Shown piece after piece: positions 16,272 to 25,593 of a stretch of 64,000 nucleotides of DNA. The notes under the pieces are model-generated. The model worked only from the letters and a program-made list of their open reading frames with translations. It was not told the origin of the DNA and did no database searches. The stretch comes from Billgrantia saliphila (GTDB lineage: Bacteria > Pseudomonadota > Gammaproteobacteria > Pseudomonadales > Halomonadaceae), in NCBI RefSeq assembly GCF_002930105.1, contig NZ_PJRN01000006.1:124001-188000 (forward strand), given 5' to 3'. Position 1 is the first letter of the stretch, and each line of letters opens with the position of its first letter. The translations under genes were made by a program, and so were the position numbers.

Positions 16272-17063
16272 GTGAGTGAGCTCGCCCCGGCGATCCAGGC
16301 AAGGAATCTGTACGCGGCCTATCATCGACAGGTCGTGCTCAGCGATGTCTCGCTATCGCTGCCTCAAGGCCAGTGGACGGCCATCGTCGGGCCCAACGGG
16401 GCCGGCAAGTCGAGTCTGCTCAACATCGTGATCGGCAACCTCGCTCCGCTGCGCGGCGAGATCGAGGTGCTGGGCAGGAGCGCCGAGTCGCAGCGCCGGG
16501 CGGGAAGCATCGCCTACATGGCCCAGCGCGAGAACATGGAGTGGGATTTTCCCATCTCGGTGAGGGAAACGGTGATGACCGGCCGCTATGGATTGATGCG
16601 TCACGATCCGCTCTGGCAACGGCTGCTGCCGATGCGCTGGTCGCACCCGAGCCATCGGGAGGCGGTGGAGGCCGCCCTCGACGCGGTGGACATGGCCGAC
16701 TACGCCTCGCGCCCCATCGGTGAACTTTCCGGCGGCCAGAAGAAACGGGTCCTGTTGGCCCGGGCCCTGGCTCAGCAGGCCGAGATACTGCTGCTCGACG
16801 AACCCCTGGCAGGGGTCGATCCGCCCAGCGAGGCGCTGATCCTGTCCACGCTGGAACGCGAACGCCGCGCCGGCCGTACCGTCATCATGGTGACCCATGA
16901 CCTGCCCAGTGCGCGGCGCCAGGCCGATCACGTGCTGCTGATCAACCGCACGGTGGTGGGGATGGGCACGCCCGACGACATGCTCAGCGACGCCATGCTG
17001 GCTCGCCTGGCGACCAGCAGCGAACCCGAGCCTCTGGCGGGAGGTGTGCGTGTCGCCGCTTGA
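16272..17063 (+). CDS. Manganese/metal ABC transporter ATP-binding protein
   Basis: The 263-residue ATPase belongs to the cluster A-I metal importers (MntB/SitB/ZnuC class). Walker A GPNGAGKSS is near residue 39, the signature LSGGQKKRVLLARALAQQ near 154, Walker B ILLLDEPLAGVDP near 173 and the switch His in MVTHDLPSARR near 204. The GTG start has a full AGGAGG six bases upstream. The gene overlaps the permease gene by 14 bases. Divergence from mntR points to manganese as substrate. No substrate-binding protein gene is present in this operon. Confidence 0.93.
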   Translation: MSELAPAIQARNLYAAYHRQVVLSDVSLSLPQGQWTAIVGPNGAGKSSLLNIVIGNLAPLRGEIEVLGRSAESQRRAGSIAYMAQRENMEWDFPISVRETVMTGRYGLMRHDPLWQRLLPMRWSHPSHREAVEAALDAVDMADYASRPIGELSGGQKKRVLLARALAQQAEILLLDEPLAGVDPPSEALILSTLERERRAGRTVIMVTHDLPSARRQADHVLLINRTVVGMGTPDDMLSDAMLARLATSSEPEPLAGGVRVAA

Positions 17064-17985
17064 AGGCCTGAGCCTGGATATCGTCGAGGCGCTGGCCGCG
17101 CTGCTGATGATGGCGGTCGACCTGCTGCCCGAGAGCGTCGCGGCCCCGTTCGCATACCAGTTCATGCAGCGCGCTCTGATCACTTCCATGCTGGTGGGGG
17201 CGATCTGCGGGCTGCTCTCGTGCTACGTGGTACTCAAGCGCTGGTCGCTGCTGGGCGATGCCATCTCCCATGCCGTGCTGCCCGGCGTGGCCATGGCCTA
17301 CCTCCTGGGCTGGCCCTTCTTCGTCGGCGCCTTCATCACCGGCGCGCTGACCTCGCTGGGCATCGGCGCCCTCGAGCGCCATACTCGCCTCAAGGCGGAT
17401 GCGGCCATGGGGCTGATGTTCACCGCCGCCTTTGCGGTCGGTATCGTGATCATCAGCAAGATCGCTTCCAGCACGCATCTGATGCATATCCTGTTCGGCA
17501 ATGTGCTGGGGGTGAAACCGACCGCCGTGGCCCTGACGCTGCTGGCCAGCCTCCTGGTACTGGCCGCGATCTGGCTAGCCTACCGTCCGCTGCTGCTCTA
17601 CGCCTTCGATCCGTTGCAGGCCCAGGCGCTGGGCTTTCGCACCGGCATGATCCACTACGGGTTGATCCTGCTGCTGACGCTGACCATCGTCGTCAGCCTG
17701 GAGACTGTCGGCATCATCCTGGTGGTGGCGATGCTGATCATTCCCGGCGCCACGGCTCACCTGCTCACCGACCGTTTCCCGGCCATGCTGACAATCTCGG
17801 TGGCGATCGGCGTGTCCTCCGCCGTGGTCGGGCTGCAGCTCTCGGTGACCTTCGATATCGCCTCGGGAGCCGCCATCGTGCTGGTGGCGACGGCCCTTTT
17901 CTGCCTCGTCCTGCTGGCGGCGCCCAAGCATGGCCTGATCGCCGGCTACTGGCGCCGTTGGCGCCTGGGGCATGCCCAGGCCTGA
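17050..17985 (+). CDS. Manganese/metal ABC transporter permease
   Basis: The 311-residue integral membrane protein is an ABC-3 family permease (ZnuB/SitC/MntC class). It shows several long hydrophobic segments and the conserved CYVVLKRWSLLGDAISHAVL and SKIASSTHLMHILFGNVLG. The GTG at 17050 is preferred over one at 17044 because GGAGG lies five bases before it; either way it overlaps the ATPase gene, implying coupled translation. Together they form the membrane part of a metal importer, probably for Mn because of the adjacent mntR. The binding protein must come from another locus. Confidence 0.92.
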   Translation: MSPLEGLSLDIVEALAALLMMAVDLLPESVAAPFAYQFMQRALITSMLVGAICGLLSCYVVLKRWSLLGDAISHAVLPGVAMAYLLGWPFFVGAFITGALTSLGIGALERHTRLKADAAMGLMFTAAFAVGIVIISKIASSTHLMHILFGNVLGVKPTAVALTLLASLLVLAAIWLAYRPLLLYAFDPLQAQALGFRTGMIHYGLILLLTLTIVVSLETVGIILVVAMLIIPGATAHLLTDRFPAMLTISVAIGVSSAVVGLQLSVTFDIASGAAIVLVATALFCLVLLAAPKHGLIAGYWRRWRLGHAQA

Positions 17986-18009
17986 ACGCTCTATCCAGGC
18001 CCGGTGATG

Positions 18010-18885
18010 CTATGAAGTGGGACGACGCTTCAGAGTGGTTCGGCGATCGTGGTAGGCGATCGCCAGGCCGCTGCCGACGATCAGTGCACTGCCGACGAAC
18101 ACCCAGACGTCAGGCATCTCGCCCCAGAACCACCAGCCCAGCAGCACCGCCCACAGCATGGCGGTGTAATCGAAAGGCGCGGCGATGGCCGCCGGCGCAT
18201 GACGAAAGGCCATGGTGATGAAGGCCGTGGCCCCCACCCCGATGATCCCCGCCCCGAGGAAACCCAACCAATGCCAGGGGTGGGGGGTCTGCCATACCCA
18301 CGGCAGCGCCACGGCGGTCAGTAGCATTGGTACCAGCGTCATGTAGAAGACCATGGCCCAGAGATGCTCGGTGGCGCCATAGCGGCGCGCGGTGATCATC
18401 ATCAGCGCATAGAAGACGGCTGCCGCCAACAGCGCCAGCGCCCCGGGATGAAAGGCGTCGCCGCCGGGGCGCACCACCACCAGCACCCCCACGAAGCCGA
18501 GCAGGGACGCCGCCATGACCGGAGGATCGATCTTCTCGCCCAGCAGCGGCACCGACAGCAGTGTGACGAATAGCGGGGCGACGAAGGCGATTGCCGTGGC
18601 CTCGGCCAGGGGCAGCAGCGTCAGGCCGAGCACGAAGAAGAACATCGTACCGGTGTAGATCAGGCCACGTACCAGATGCACCCCGGGGCGACGGGTGCGC
18701 AGCTTGGTGAGCCCGCCGCCGTAATGGGCCAACAGCGCGATCAGCGGCAGCGATACCAGGGTGCGGAAGAAAATGATCTGCAGTGGTGAATGCACTTCGC
18801 CCAGCCACTTGGCGATGGCATCGCCGATGGCGAGGCACAGCACACCGGCGCACATGTACAGAATGCCCCGCAACGACGGCGACAT
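18010..18885 (-). CDS. EamA/DMT-family transporter
   Basis: The 291-residue membrane protein has ten hydrophobic segments in two EamA repeats, typical of drug/metabolite exporters of the RhaT/YdcZ-like group. Landmarks are LCLAIGDAIAKWLGE near residue 17 and IAFVAPLFVTLLSVPLLGEK near 95. The ATG at 18885 has GGGAGGA seven bases upstream; a frame extending 45 codons further is unlikely. The substrate is not predictable. It stands alone, convergent with the metal permease gene and divergent from the AraC gene at 19065. Confidence 0.9.
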   Translation of the reverse strand: MSPSLRGILYMCAGVLCLAIGDAIAKWLGEVHSPLQIIFFRTLVSLPLIALLAHYGGGLTKLRTRRPGVHLVRGLIYTGTMFFFVLGLTLLPLAEATAIAFVAPLFVTLLSVPLLGEKIDPPVMAASLLGFVGVLVVVRPGGDAFHPGALALLAAAVFYALMMITARRYGATEHLWAMVFYMTLVPMLLTAVALPWVWQTPHPWHWLGFLGAGIIGVGATAFITMAFRHAPAAIAAPFDYTAMLWAVLLGWWFWGEMPDVWVFVGSALIVGSGLAIAYHDRRTTLKRRPTS

Positions 18886-19064
18886 ACGTTCCTCCCTGTT
18901 GGCCTGCACCTTATCGGTGCAAAAAATCGACACCCTAACATAGCGGACTCCGGAGCCCCGGGCGATGCCAATAACGCTTCCGCTGAGTTTCAGGAGCGAC
19001 CTGCAGCAGGTCTGGCGCATGGTTTAATGGAAGGAGTAAGGTACAAACTGTGCCGAAAGGGAAC

Positions 19065-20045
19065 ATGACCATGACGGATCATTCAGTTCACGACCTGAAC
19101 ACTAGCCCGGAGATCGCCCCGGCCGAACGCTTATATCAGTCGGAATTGACCCGCAGGGCGCTACACCTGGCGCCCGAGGATGGCTTCTTCCGCTCCGCCA
19201 TCGCGCCGCTGACGCTGATCCGCGTCAGCGAGACGACGGCCCCCATGCCATGCGTCACCGAGCCCAGCCTGTTCGTGGCGATACAAGGCCGCAAGCGCAT
19301 GGAACTGGCCAGCCAGCCGTTCATCTACGACCCGCTGCACTACCTGGTCGTTTCCCTCGCCCTGCCGGTTACCGGCCAGATCATCGAGGCCAGCCCGCAG
19401 GTACCCTACCTGTGTGCGCGGCTCGACATCGATCTTGCCATGCTCGGTGAGCTGCTCCTGGAGTACGATCCGGGCGAGCCGGCAAACGACAGCGACGAGC
19501 GCCGCGGCCTGTTCGTCGCGCGCATGTCCGACTCGATGACCGATGCGTTGCTTCGCCTGGTGCGCCTGCTGGATACGCCCCACGACATTCCGGCGCTGGC
19601 ACCGCTGATACTGCGCGAGATCCATTACCGGGTACTGTGCGGCGAACTGGGACATCGCTTGCGCGATCTCGCCGGCATCAATGGACAGGGCAGATCCATC
19701 GTCGAGGTCATCCAGTTGCTCAAGTCGCGCTACGCCGAGCCACTGCGCATCGAGGATCTGGCCGCGACGGTGCATATGAGCCCGTCCACGCTCCATCATC
19801 GCTTCAAGGACCTGACGTCGATGTCACCGCTGCAGTTCCAGAAGCAACTGCGCCTGCACGAGGCGCGCCGATTGATGCTGAGCGAAGGGGTGAACGCTTC
19901 GACGGCCAGCCATCGGGTCGGCTACAACAGCCCGTCTCAATTCAGCCGCGAATATCGTCGCTTGTTCGGCGCGCCGCCCAACCAGGAAGTCGCCCAGCAG
20001 CGAGAAGTGGCCACGGGAAACCAGCTGGCCAGCCCGGCGTGGTAG
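19065..20045 (+). CDS. AraC-family transcriptional regulator
   Basis: This 326-residue regulator has an AraC_N-type ligand domain (PSLFVAIQGRKRMELASQPF near residue 66) and a C-terminal AraC DNA-binding domain (LAATVHMSPSTLHHRFKDLT around 232-251; GVNASTASHRVGYNSPSQFS near 278). The ATG at 19065 is taken, with an AAAGGG close by; GTG at 19050 and ATG at 19071 are alternatives. It is convergent with, and 3 bases from, the xdhC gene of the molybdenum hydroxylase set, which it may control. AraC_N regulators often respond to aldehydes or alcohols. Confidence 0.9.
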   Translation: MTMTDHSVHDLNTSPEIAPAERLYQSELTRRALHLAPEDGFFRSAIAPLTLIRVSETTAPMPCVTEPSLFVAIQGRKRMELASQPFIYDPLHYLVVSLALPVTGQIIEASPQVPYLCARLDIDLAMLGELLLEYDPGEPANDSDERRGLFVARMSDSMTDALLRLVRLLDTPHDIPALAPLILREIHYRVLCGELGHRLRDLAGINGQGRSIVEVIQLLKSRYAEPLRIEDLAATVHMSPSTLHHRFKDLTSMSPLQFQKQLRLHEARRLMLSEGVNASTASHRVGYNSPSQFSREYRRLFGAPPNQEVAQQREVATGNQLASPAW

Positions 20046-20048
20046 CGC

Positions 20049-21041
20049 TCAGACGCTACGCGGCTTGCCATGGTAGATGCGTACGATATCGGCCATGACC
20101 GCCAGGGCGATCTCGGCGGGCGTCTTGCTGCCGATATCGAGGCCGATCGGCATGTGAATGCGTGCGATCTCCTCGCGGCTGAGCCCACCCGAGCGCAACA
20201 GGCGTTCGGCGCGTGCCGCGGAGGTCTGGCGCGAGCCCATCGCGCCAATATAGAAAGCCGGCGTGCGCACCGCTTCGATCATGGCCAGGTCATCGATACG
20301 CGGATCGTGGGTCAGCGCCACCACGGCCGTCGAGGCGTGACAGCCTACGTCGGCGAGATACATCGACGGCAGCACCGGGCGTAGCTCGACACCCGCGACG
20401 GAGAAGGCCTCGATCTCCTCCTTGCGCGGGTCGCAGACCACGACCTCGAAGCCCAGGATACGGGCGAACTCGGCGCACGCGACCGAGGCCGGCGACACTC
20501 CCGCGACGACCAGCCTCAGCGACGGGCCGATGCGGATTCGCACACGCTCATTCTCTCGCTCGACGCGCGGTCGCCCCTTGTCACTGCCGACACTGGCCGG
20601 CGGATCGTCGGTCTGCAGGTCGACCTCGCCCGTGGTCAGATCGACCTCGCGAATCAATCGCTGCTGGCCGTGCAGCGCCTCCTGCAACGCGGCCAGGTGC
20701 TGCCACGTGTCCGGCGTTGCCGGCCAGCGCTCGATCAGCACCTCGAGGATGCCGCCGCAGGGCAGCTTCAGGCGCTGCTGATCGTCCGACGATTCGCCGT
20801 AACGGACCACCTGCAGGGGCGCCTGGAAATCGCCGGCCTGGAGCCGCGACAGGAAATCCTCCTCGACACAGCCTCCCGAGAGCGAGCCGGCACAACGTCC
20901 GTCCCGACGCGCCACCAGCAACGATCCCGGCGCGCGGGGAGACGAGCCATAGGTCGCCAGTACCGTGCACAGCCACACGGTTTCGCCCGCACGGCTCCAG
21001 CGGATGCCGCTCTCAATCACTTCGAGATCGAGATGTTGCAT
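20049..21041 (-). CDS. XdhC-family molybdenum cofactor insertion chaperone
   Basis: The 330-residue protein has both XdhC modules. The N-terminal CoxI/XdhC domain shows LATYGSSPRAPGSLLVARR near residue 26 and GSLSGGCVEEDFLSRL near 49. The C-terminal Rossmann-like domain has VAGVSPASVACAEFARILGF near 175 and FYIGAMGSRQTSAARAERL near 270. XdhC proteins bind molybdenum cofactor and deliver it, often sulfurated, to hydroxylases of the xanthine dehydrogenase family. It begins 4 bases after the Mo subunit gene, making a three-gene operon with that subunit and its 2Fe-2S partner. It should act before Tat export of the enzyme. Confidence 0.92.
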   Translation of the reverse strand: MQHLDLEVIESGIRWSRAGETVWLCTVLATYGSSPRAPGSLLVARRDGRCAGSLSGGCVEEDFLSRLQAGDFQAPLQVVRYGESSDDQQRLKLPCGGILEVLIERWPATPDTWQHLAALQEALHGQQRLIREVDLTTGEVDLQTDDPPASVGSDKGRPRVERENERVRIRIGPSLRLVVAGVSPASVACAEFARILGFEVVVCDPRKEEIEAFSVAGVELRPVLPSMYLADVGCHASTAVVALTHDPRIDDLAMIEAVRTPAFYIGAMGSRQTSAARAERLLRSGGLSREEIARIHMPIGLDIGSKTPAEIALAVMADIVRIYHGKPRSV

Positions 21042-21045
21042 GGGG

Positions 21046-23301
21046 CTAGACCGAGAGTCGCCGGGCGAACGGCATCTTGCGCAACCGCTCGCCGCTCGCA
21101 TCGAAGAGTGCATTGGCCACGGCCGGGGCAAGCGGTGGCACACCCGGCTCACCGACCCCGGTGGGGGCTTCGGTCGACGGCACGATGTGCACCTCCACCG
21201 CCGGCATCTCGTTGATGCGCAACACTTCATAGTCATTGAAGTTGGATTGTTGCACGACACCCTCTTCCAGAGTGATCTCGCCATGCAGCGCGGCCGCCAG
21301 AGCGAAGCCGATCCCGCCCTCCATCTGCGCCGCGATCACGTCCGGATTGACGGCAACCCCACAATCCACCGCACACACGACCCGATCGACGCGATAGCTG
21401 CCGTCTTCCTCGACCGTGACCTCGGCGACCTGCGCGACGAAGGAGTTGAAGGACTCGTGCACGGCGACCCCGCGGCCGCGCCGCTGCCCTTCGCCGCCGG
21501 GCTCGAGCGGCTGATCCCAGCCGGCCTTCTCCGCCACCAGATCCAATACCCCGCGGTGGCGGGGATGCTGGCTCAGCAGCGCGCGGCGGAACGCCACCGG
21601 ATCCTGCTCGGCGGCGACCGCCGCCTCATCGATCAGGCACTCCGTCGAAAACGCGGTATGCGTATGCCCCACCGAGCGCCACCATTGGATCGGCACGCCG
21701 ATATCATCCGGCGTATGCAGCTCCACCTGCAGATTGGGCACGTCGTAGGCCAGGTTCGCGGCGCCTTCGACCGAGGTCGCGTCGACCCCGTTCTCCACCA
21801 TGAAGGATTCCATGGCGGTACCCGTCATTATCGACTGGCCGACCAGGCGCTGGTGCCAGGCGACCAACTGGCCGGCGGCATCGAGGGCCAGGCGTCCGCG
21901 GTGGAAATTCATCGGCCGGTAGTAGCCGCCGCGAGTATCGTCCTCACGCATCCAGACCATTTTGACCGGGGCATCGATACCCTGCTCACGCGCGGCCATG
22001 GCGATCGAGACCGCTTCCAGCACGAAATCCGAGTGCGGGTTGGCACGCCGGCCGAAGCTGCCCCCGGCATACAGTTGCGTCAGGCTGACGTTCTCCGGGG
22101 CGATGCCCAACAGCTCCGCCACCAACTGCTGGTCCATCGTTTGCCACTGCTCACCGTTCCAGATGTCGCAGCGCTCGTCGCCCAGCTCGACCAGGCAGTT
22201 CATCGGCTCCATGGCCGCATGGGCGAGGTAGGGAAACTCGTAGTCGGCCTCGACCAGGGTCGCTGGCTCGGCGAACGCCGCGGCTACGTCGCCATGTTGT
22301 GCCGCCACCGCCCCTTCCTGCTCGGCCAGTTCGCGGTAGCGTGCCATGATCTCGTCGCTGCCCAACGAGAAGGCCTGGCTGTCGTCCCACTCTATCTCCA
22401 GCGCATCGCGCCCCTGGCTTGCCGCCCAGGTGTTTTCCGCCAGCACCGCCACGCCCTCGAAGCGCCGTGGTCCGCCGGCGAACTGCACGACACCGACGAC
22501 GCCGGGCACCTCCCTGGCCTTGGTGTCGTCGAAGCTCACCACACGGGCACCGAAGCGGCTCGGGTGCGCCGCCACGGCCACCAGCATGCCGGGCAGGGTG
22601 AAGTCCTGGGTAAAGATGGCGCTGCCGTCGGTCTTGCCGGCACTATCCGTGCGCGGCGTGTTCAGCGTCCCGATCAAGGTGAAATCCTCGGGATCCTTGA
22701 GCGTTACCTCCTGCGGTACCGGCAGTTCGGCAGCGGCCTCGGCAAGCTCGCCGAAGCCCGCTTCGCGTCCTGATGCTTCATGCCGTACCACGCCCTGTCT
22801 GACGCTGATCTCCTCTGCGGAGACGCCCCACCGTTCGGCGGCGGCCGCCACCAGCATGGCGCGGGCCGTGGCGCCGGCCGTACGCATCTGCTCGTAGGAG
22901 TTGGCGATGGCCGTGCTACCCCCGGTGCCCTGCATGCCAAAGGCCAGGTTCTTGTAGCGCTCGGCATCGGCGGGGGCGCCTTCCACTCTCACCCGGCTCC
23001 AGTCCGCGTCCAGCTCCTCGGCCACCAGCGTGGCGAGACCGGTATAGGTGCCCTGCCCCATCTCCAGGTGCTTGGCCAGGACGACGACGGTACCGTCGGC
23101 GGCAATCCGCACGAAGGCATTGGGCTCAAAGTCGGCCTCCGCGCCTTCTTGAGCTTCGGCCCGACTGCCATTCAGCACCAGCGGCGCCAGGTAAAGTCCC
23201 AATACCAGGCCGGCAGAGCCCTGCAGAAAGCGACGCCTGCTGACGTTGACGACGCCCACGGCTGCCTGCTCGGACGCTGGCGCATGCTTGAGAATTCCCA
23301 T
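21046..23301 (-). CDS. Xanthine-dehydrogenase-family Mo-binding subunit (IorB-like), Tat-exported
   Basis: The 751-residue catalytic subunit is a molybdenum hydroxylase of the aldehyde oxidase/isoquinoline 1-oxidoreductase group. Residues 21-50 form a Tat signal (SRRRFLQGSAGLVLGLYLAP), so the mature enzyme is periplasmic. AKHLEMGQGTYTGLATLVAEE near residue 76 is the typical first cofactor-contact block, and GVGEPGVPPLAPAVANAL near 717 carries the catalytic Glu. AAGGAG precedes the ATG. The small 2Fe-2S subunit lies 11 bases upstream and XdhC 4 bases downstream. No FAD subunit is present, as in IorAB-type enzymes that reduce a cytochrome. The substrate (aldehyde or N-heterocycle) is unknown. 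Confidence 0.93.
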   Translation of the reverse strand: MGILKHAPASEQAAVGVVNVSRRRFLQGSAGLVLGLYLAPLVLNGSRAEAQEGAEADFEPNAFVRIAADGTVVVLAKHLEMGQGTYTGLATLVAEELDADWSRVRVEGAPADAERYKNLAFGMQGTGGSTAIANSYEQMRTAGATARAMLVAAAAERWGVSAEEISVRQGVVRHEASGREAGFGELAEAAAELPVPQEVTLKDPEDFTLIGTLNTPRTDSAGKTDGSAIFTQDFTLPGMLVAVAAHPSRFGARVVSFDDTKAREVPGVVGVVQFAGGPRRFEGVAVLAENTWAASQGRDALEIEWDDSQAFSLGSDEIMARYRELAEQEGAVAAQHGDVAAAFAEPATLVEADYEFPYLAHAAMEPMNCLVELGDERCDIWNGEQWQTMDQQLVAELLGIAPENVSLTQLYAGGSFGRRANPHSDFVLEAVSIAMAAREQGIDAPVKMVWMREDDTRGGYYRPMNFHRGRLALDAAGQLVAWHQRLVGQSIMTGTAMESFMVENGVDATSVEGAANLAYDVPNLQVELHTPDDIGVPIQWWRSVGHTHTAFSTECLIDEAAVAAEQDPVAFRRALLSQHPRHRGVLDLVAEKAGWDQPLEPGGEGQRRGRGVAVHESFNSFVAQVAEVTVEEDGSYRVDRVVCAVDCGVAVNPDVIAAQMEGGIGFALAAALHGEITLEEGVVQQSNFNDYEVLRINEMPAVEVHIVPSTEAPTGVGEPGVPPLAPAVANALFDASGERLRKMPFARRLSV

Positions 23302-23312
23302 TCCAACACTCC

Positions 23313-23771
23313 TTAGGCCAGGTTCTCGGCGGCGTCATGGATCGCGGCACGTATGCGAACGTAGGTCGCACAGCGGCAGATATTGCCGCTCATGGCGGAA
23401 TCGATATCGTCGTCGCTGGGGTCGGCATTGTCGCGTAACAGGGCCACGGCCGACATGATCTGGCCGGACTGGCAATACCCGCACTGCACCACGTCGCGCT
23501 GCCGCCATGCCTCTTGCACGGCTTTACCGACGCGGTCCTCGCCGATCGCCTCGATGGTCGTCACCTCCTTGCCGACGGCGGCGGAAACGGGCGTGGTGCA
23601 CGAGCGGATCGCTTGCCCGTCGAGATGCACGGTACAGGCGCCGCACAGGGACATGCCGCAACCGTACTTGGTCCCGGTTAGCTTCACGACATCCCGCAGG
23701 GCCCAGAGCAGCGGCATGTTGTCGGGTACGTCGAGCTGATGGGATTCACCATTGATGGTCAGGGTCGCCAT
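23313..23771 (-). CDS. 2Fe-2S subunit of molybdenum hydroxylase (IorA-like)
   Basis: The 152-residue electron-transfer subunit has two clusters. The plant-type site is [18 protein letters not shown] (residues 35-52) with a further Cys in IRSCTTP; the second is [10 protein letters not shown] near residue 98 with [12 protein letters not shown] near 131. It has no signal peptide, so it is presumably carried across the membrane with the Tat-tagged large subunit, as known for related periplasmic oxidoreductases. GAGGAA precedes the ATG at 23771. First gene of the operon; the promoter must lie in the 295-base gap up to 24066. Confidence 0.94.
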   Translation of the reverse strand: MATLTINGESHQLDVPDNMPLLWALRDVVKLTGTKYGCGMSLCGACTVHLDGQAIRSCTTPVSAAVGKEVTTIEAIGEDRVGKAVQEAWRQRDVVQCGYCQSGQIMSAVALLRDNADPSDDDIDSAMSGNICRCATYVRIRAAIHDAAENLA

Positions 23772-23992
23772 GGGATTCCTCACGCTTTTTTTGGTTATAG
23801 GCAACGATGCTGGGTGGCAATGCCACGTCACCTCTGCCGCCTCGATACTCGAGGCTACGCCAGAGTATAGAAAGGCCGCTTTCGTGAGGATTAGCCCATT
23901 AATGGCGAATCATTGCCTGATCCTGTTGCGCCAGAGTTGGGTGACCGCCCCTTCTCGTCGTATCGGATGGAGTGACTCGCCAAACCTTGCTC

Positions 23993-24009
23993 ATGTTATG
24001 TTATATAGT
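23993..24009. promoter_or_regulatory. Zur-box-like sequence upstream of the ABC operon
   Basis: ATGTTATGTTATATAGT resembles the gammaproteobacterial Zur consensus (TGTTATANTATAACA) in its left half and centre, but the right half is degraded. It lies about 58 bases upstream of the ABC binding-protein start, in a local AT-rich patch that may hold the promoter. The rest of the gap 23772-24066 shows no gene. Confidence 0.25.
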
Positions 24010-24066
24010 CTCTTTTCAAGCTCACTCATCGTCTTTTTCATCGAACCCTGCAAGGAAGATCCTGCA

Positions 24067-25593
24067 ATGCCGCGCCTCTCTCGTTCCCTTCTCCTTGGCC
24101 TTGCCTTGCTACCCCTGTCAGCCGCCGCCGACCGCCCGCTGAACGTGGTCGCCCCCTGGGAGATCACCGGGGCCGATCCCTCGACCTCGGGCTATGTGTA
24201 CGCCCGCATGCGCGTTGCCGAAACCCTGGTCGATACCGATGACGCGGGCCAGCCGGCACCCGGGCTCGCCACGGCCTGGGAGCAGAGCGAGGATGGCCGC
24301 CGCTGGCGCTTCACCCTGCGCGACGACGTCACCTTTCACGACGGCAGCCCGCTTACCGCCGAGGCCGTCGCAGCGAGTCTCGAACACGCCCTGGCCAAGC
24401 CGGGCATGCTCGATGCGGCGCCCATCGACGCCATTCGCGCGGATGGCGATGCCGTGGTGATCGAACTGGAGAGCGCCTTCGCCCTGCTGCCGGCACTGCT
24501 GTCTCACTCCTCGACTCTGATTCTCGCGCCCGACGCCTACGCCGAGGCGGGCCGCGTCGAGCGCATGATCGGCACCGGGCCCTACCGGGTAGAAACGCTG
24601 GCCCCACCGCAGCGCCTGAGCGTGGCGCGCTTCGACGACTACTGGGGCGAGGCGCCGGCCATCGACAGCGCCAGCTATCTAGCCGTCGGGCGCGGCGAAA
24701 CCCGGGCGCTAATGGCCGAAAGCGGCGATGCCGATGTGGTCTTTACCCTCGATCCAGCGAGCCGTGCCAGGCTGGGCCGAAGTGCCAATCTGACCCTGCA
24801 CGCCGAGCCGCTGCCGCGTACCATCGTGTTCAAGGCCAATGCCGAGCACCCTTACCTTGACGACCCGCGCGCGCGCCGGGCGCTGAGCCTGGCCGTCGAT
24901 CGCGAAGGTATCGCCACGGGCCTGCTGCGCCATCCCGAGGCCGCCGCCCCCGAGCTGTTTCCCGCTGCGCTCGGCCCATGGCACCTGGGGCTCGATGCCG
25001 CCGCCGCGCGCGACCTCGCGCAAGCCCGCGAACTGCTTGACGAGCTGGGCTGGGAAATGGGAAGCAAAGGCATTCTCGAGCGTGACGGCGAGCCGTTCCG
25101 CCTGACCCTGCGTACCTTCTCCGACCGCCCCGAACTGCCGCTCGTGGCTACCGCCTTGCAGGACCAGTGGCGCGAACTCGGCGTCGAACTGGACGTGGCG
25201 GTGGGCAACAGCAGTGAAATTCCCTCCGGCCATCGTGACGGCAGCCTCGAACTGGGCTTGATGGCCCGCAACTACGGCCTGGTGCCCGACCCGCTCGGCA
25301 CCCTGATCGAAGACTTCGGCACCGACCCGGACGACATGGGCGGCGACTGGGGTGCCATGGGCTGGCGCGACGCCGACCTGGCCGGCTGGCTCGATACCCT
25401 GCGCCAAGATGCCGACCCCGATACCCGGACCGAGCTGGCACAGCGCGTCGCAAGCCGCCTGAACGAGGCAATGCCGGTGGTGCCCATCGCCTGGTACCAG
25501 CAGACCGCGGCGGTGAGCACCGCCGTGGAGGGTTTCTCCATCGACCCGTTGGAGCGTAGCTACCGGATCGACGAGCTGAGGTGGGCCGAATGA
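24067..25593 (+). CDS. Peptide/nickel-type ABC transporter substrate-binding protein
   Basis: This 508-residue family 5 solute-binding protein (DppA/NikA class) has a signal peptide (MPRLSRSLLLGLALLPLSAA). The family features are LATAWEQSEDGRRWRFTLRD near residue 68, then DDVTFHDGSPLTAEAV, and GTGPYRVETL near 171. AAGGAAG lies eight bases before the ATG. The stop overlaps the permease start (ATGA), the first of three such overlaps in this operon. Ligands of the family include oligopeptides, nickel and metallophores. The NikA/CntA-like start, DPSTSGYVYARMRVAETLV, and a Zur-like site upstream hint at a metal complex, but this is weak. Confidence 0.88.
   Translation: MPRLSRSLLLGLALLPLSAAADRPLNVVAPWEITGADPSTSGYVYARMRVAETLVDTDDAGQPAPGLATAWEQSEDGRRWRFTLRDDVTFHDGSPLTAEAVAASLEHALAKPGMLDAAPIDAIRADGDAVVIELESAFALLPALLSHSSTLILAPDAYAEAGRVERMIGTGPYRVETLAPPQRLSVARFDDYWGEAPAIDSASYLAVGRGETRALMAESGDADVVFTLDPASRARLGRSANLTLHAEPLPRTIVFKANAEHPYLDDPRARRALSLAVDREGIATGLLRHPEAAAPELFPAALGPWHLGLDAAAARDLAQARELLDELGWEMGSKGILERDGEPFRLTLRTFSDRPELPLVATALQDQWRELGVELDVAVGNSSEIPSGHRDGSLELGLMARNYGLVPDPLGTLIEDFGTDPDDMGGDWGAMGWRDADLAGWLDTLRQDADPDTRTELAQRVASRLNEAMPVVPIAWYQQTAAVSTAVEGFSIDPLERSYRIDELRWAE

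Noticed and set aside
20965..22773. Open frame of 602 codons on the plus strand
   Set aside because: It is antisense to the molybdenum hydroxylase large subunit and shows the Arg/His/Gly-rich composition of a shadow frame.
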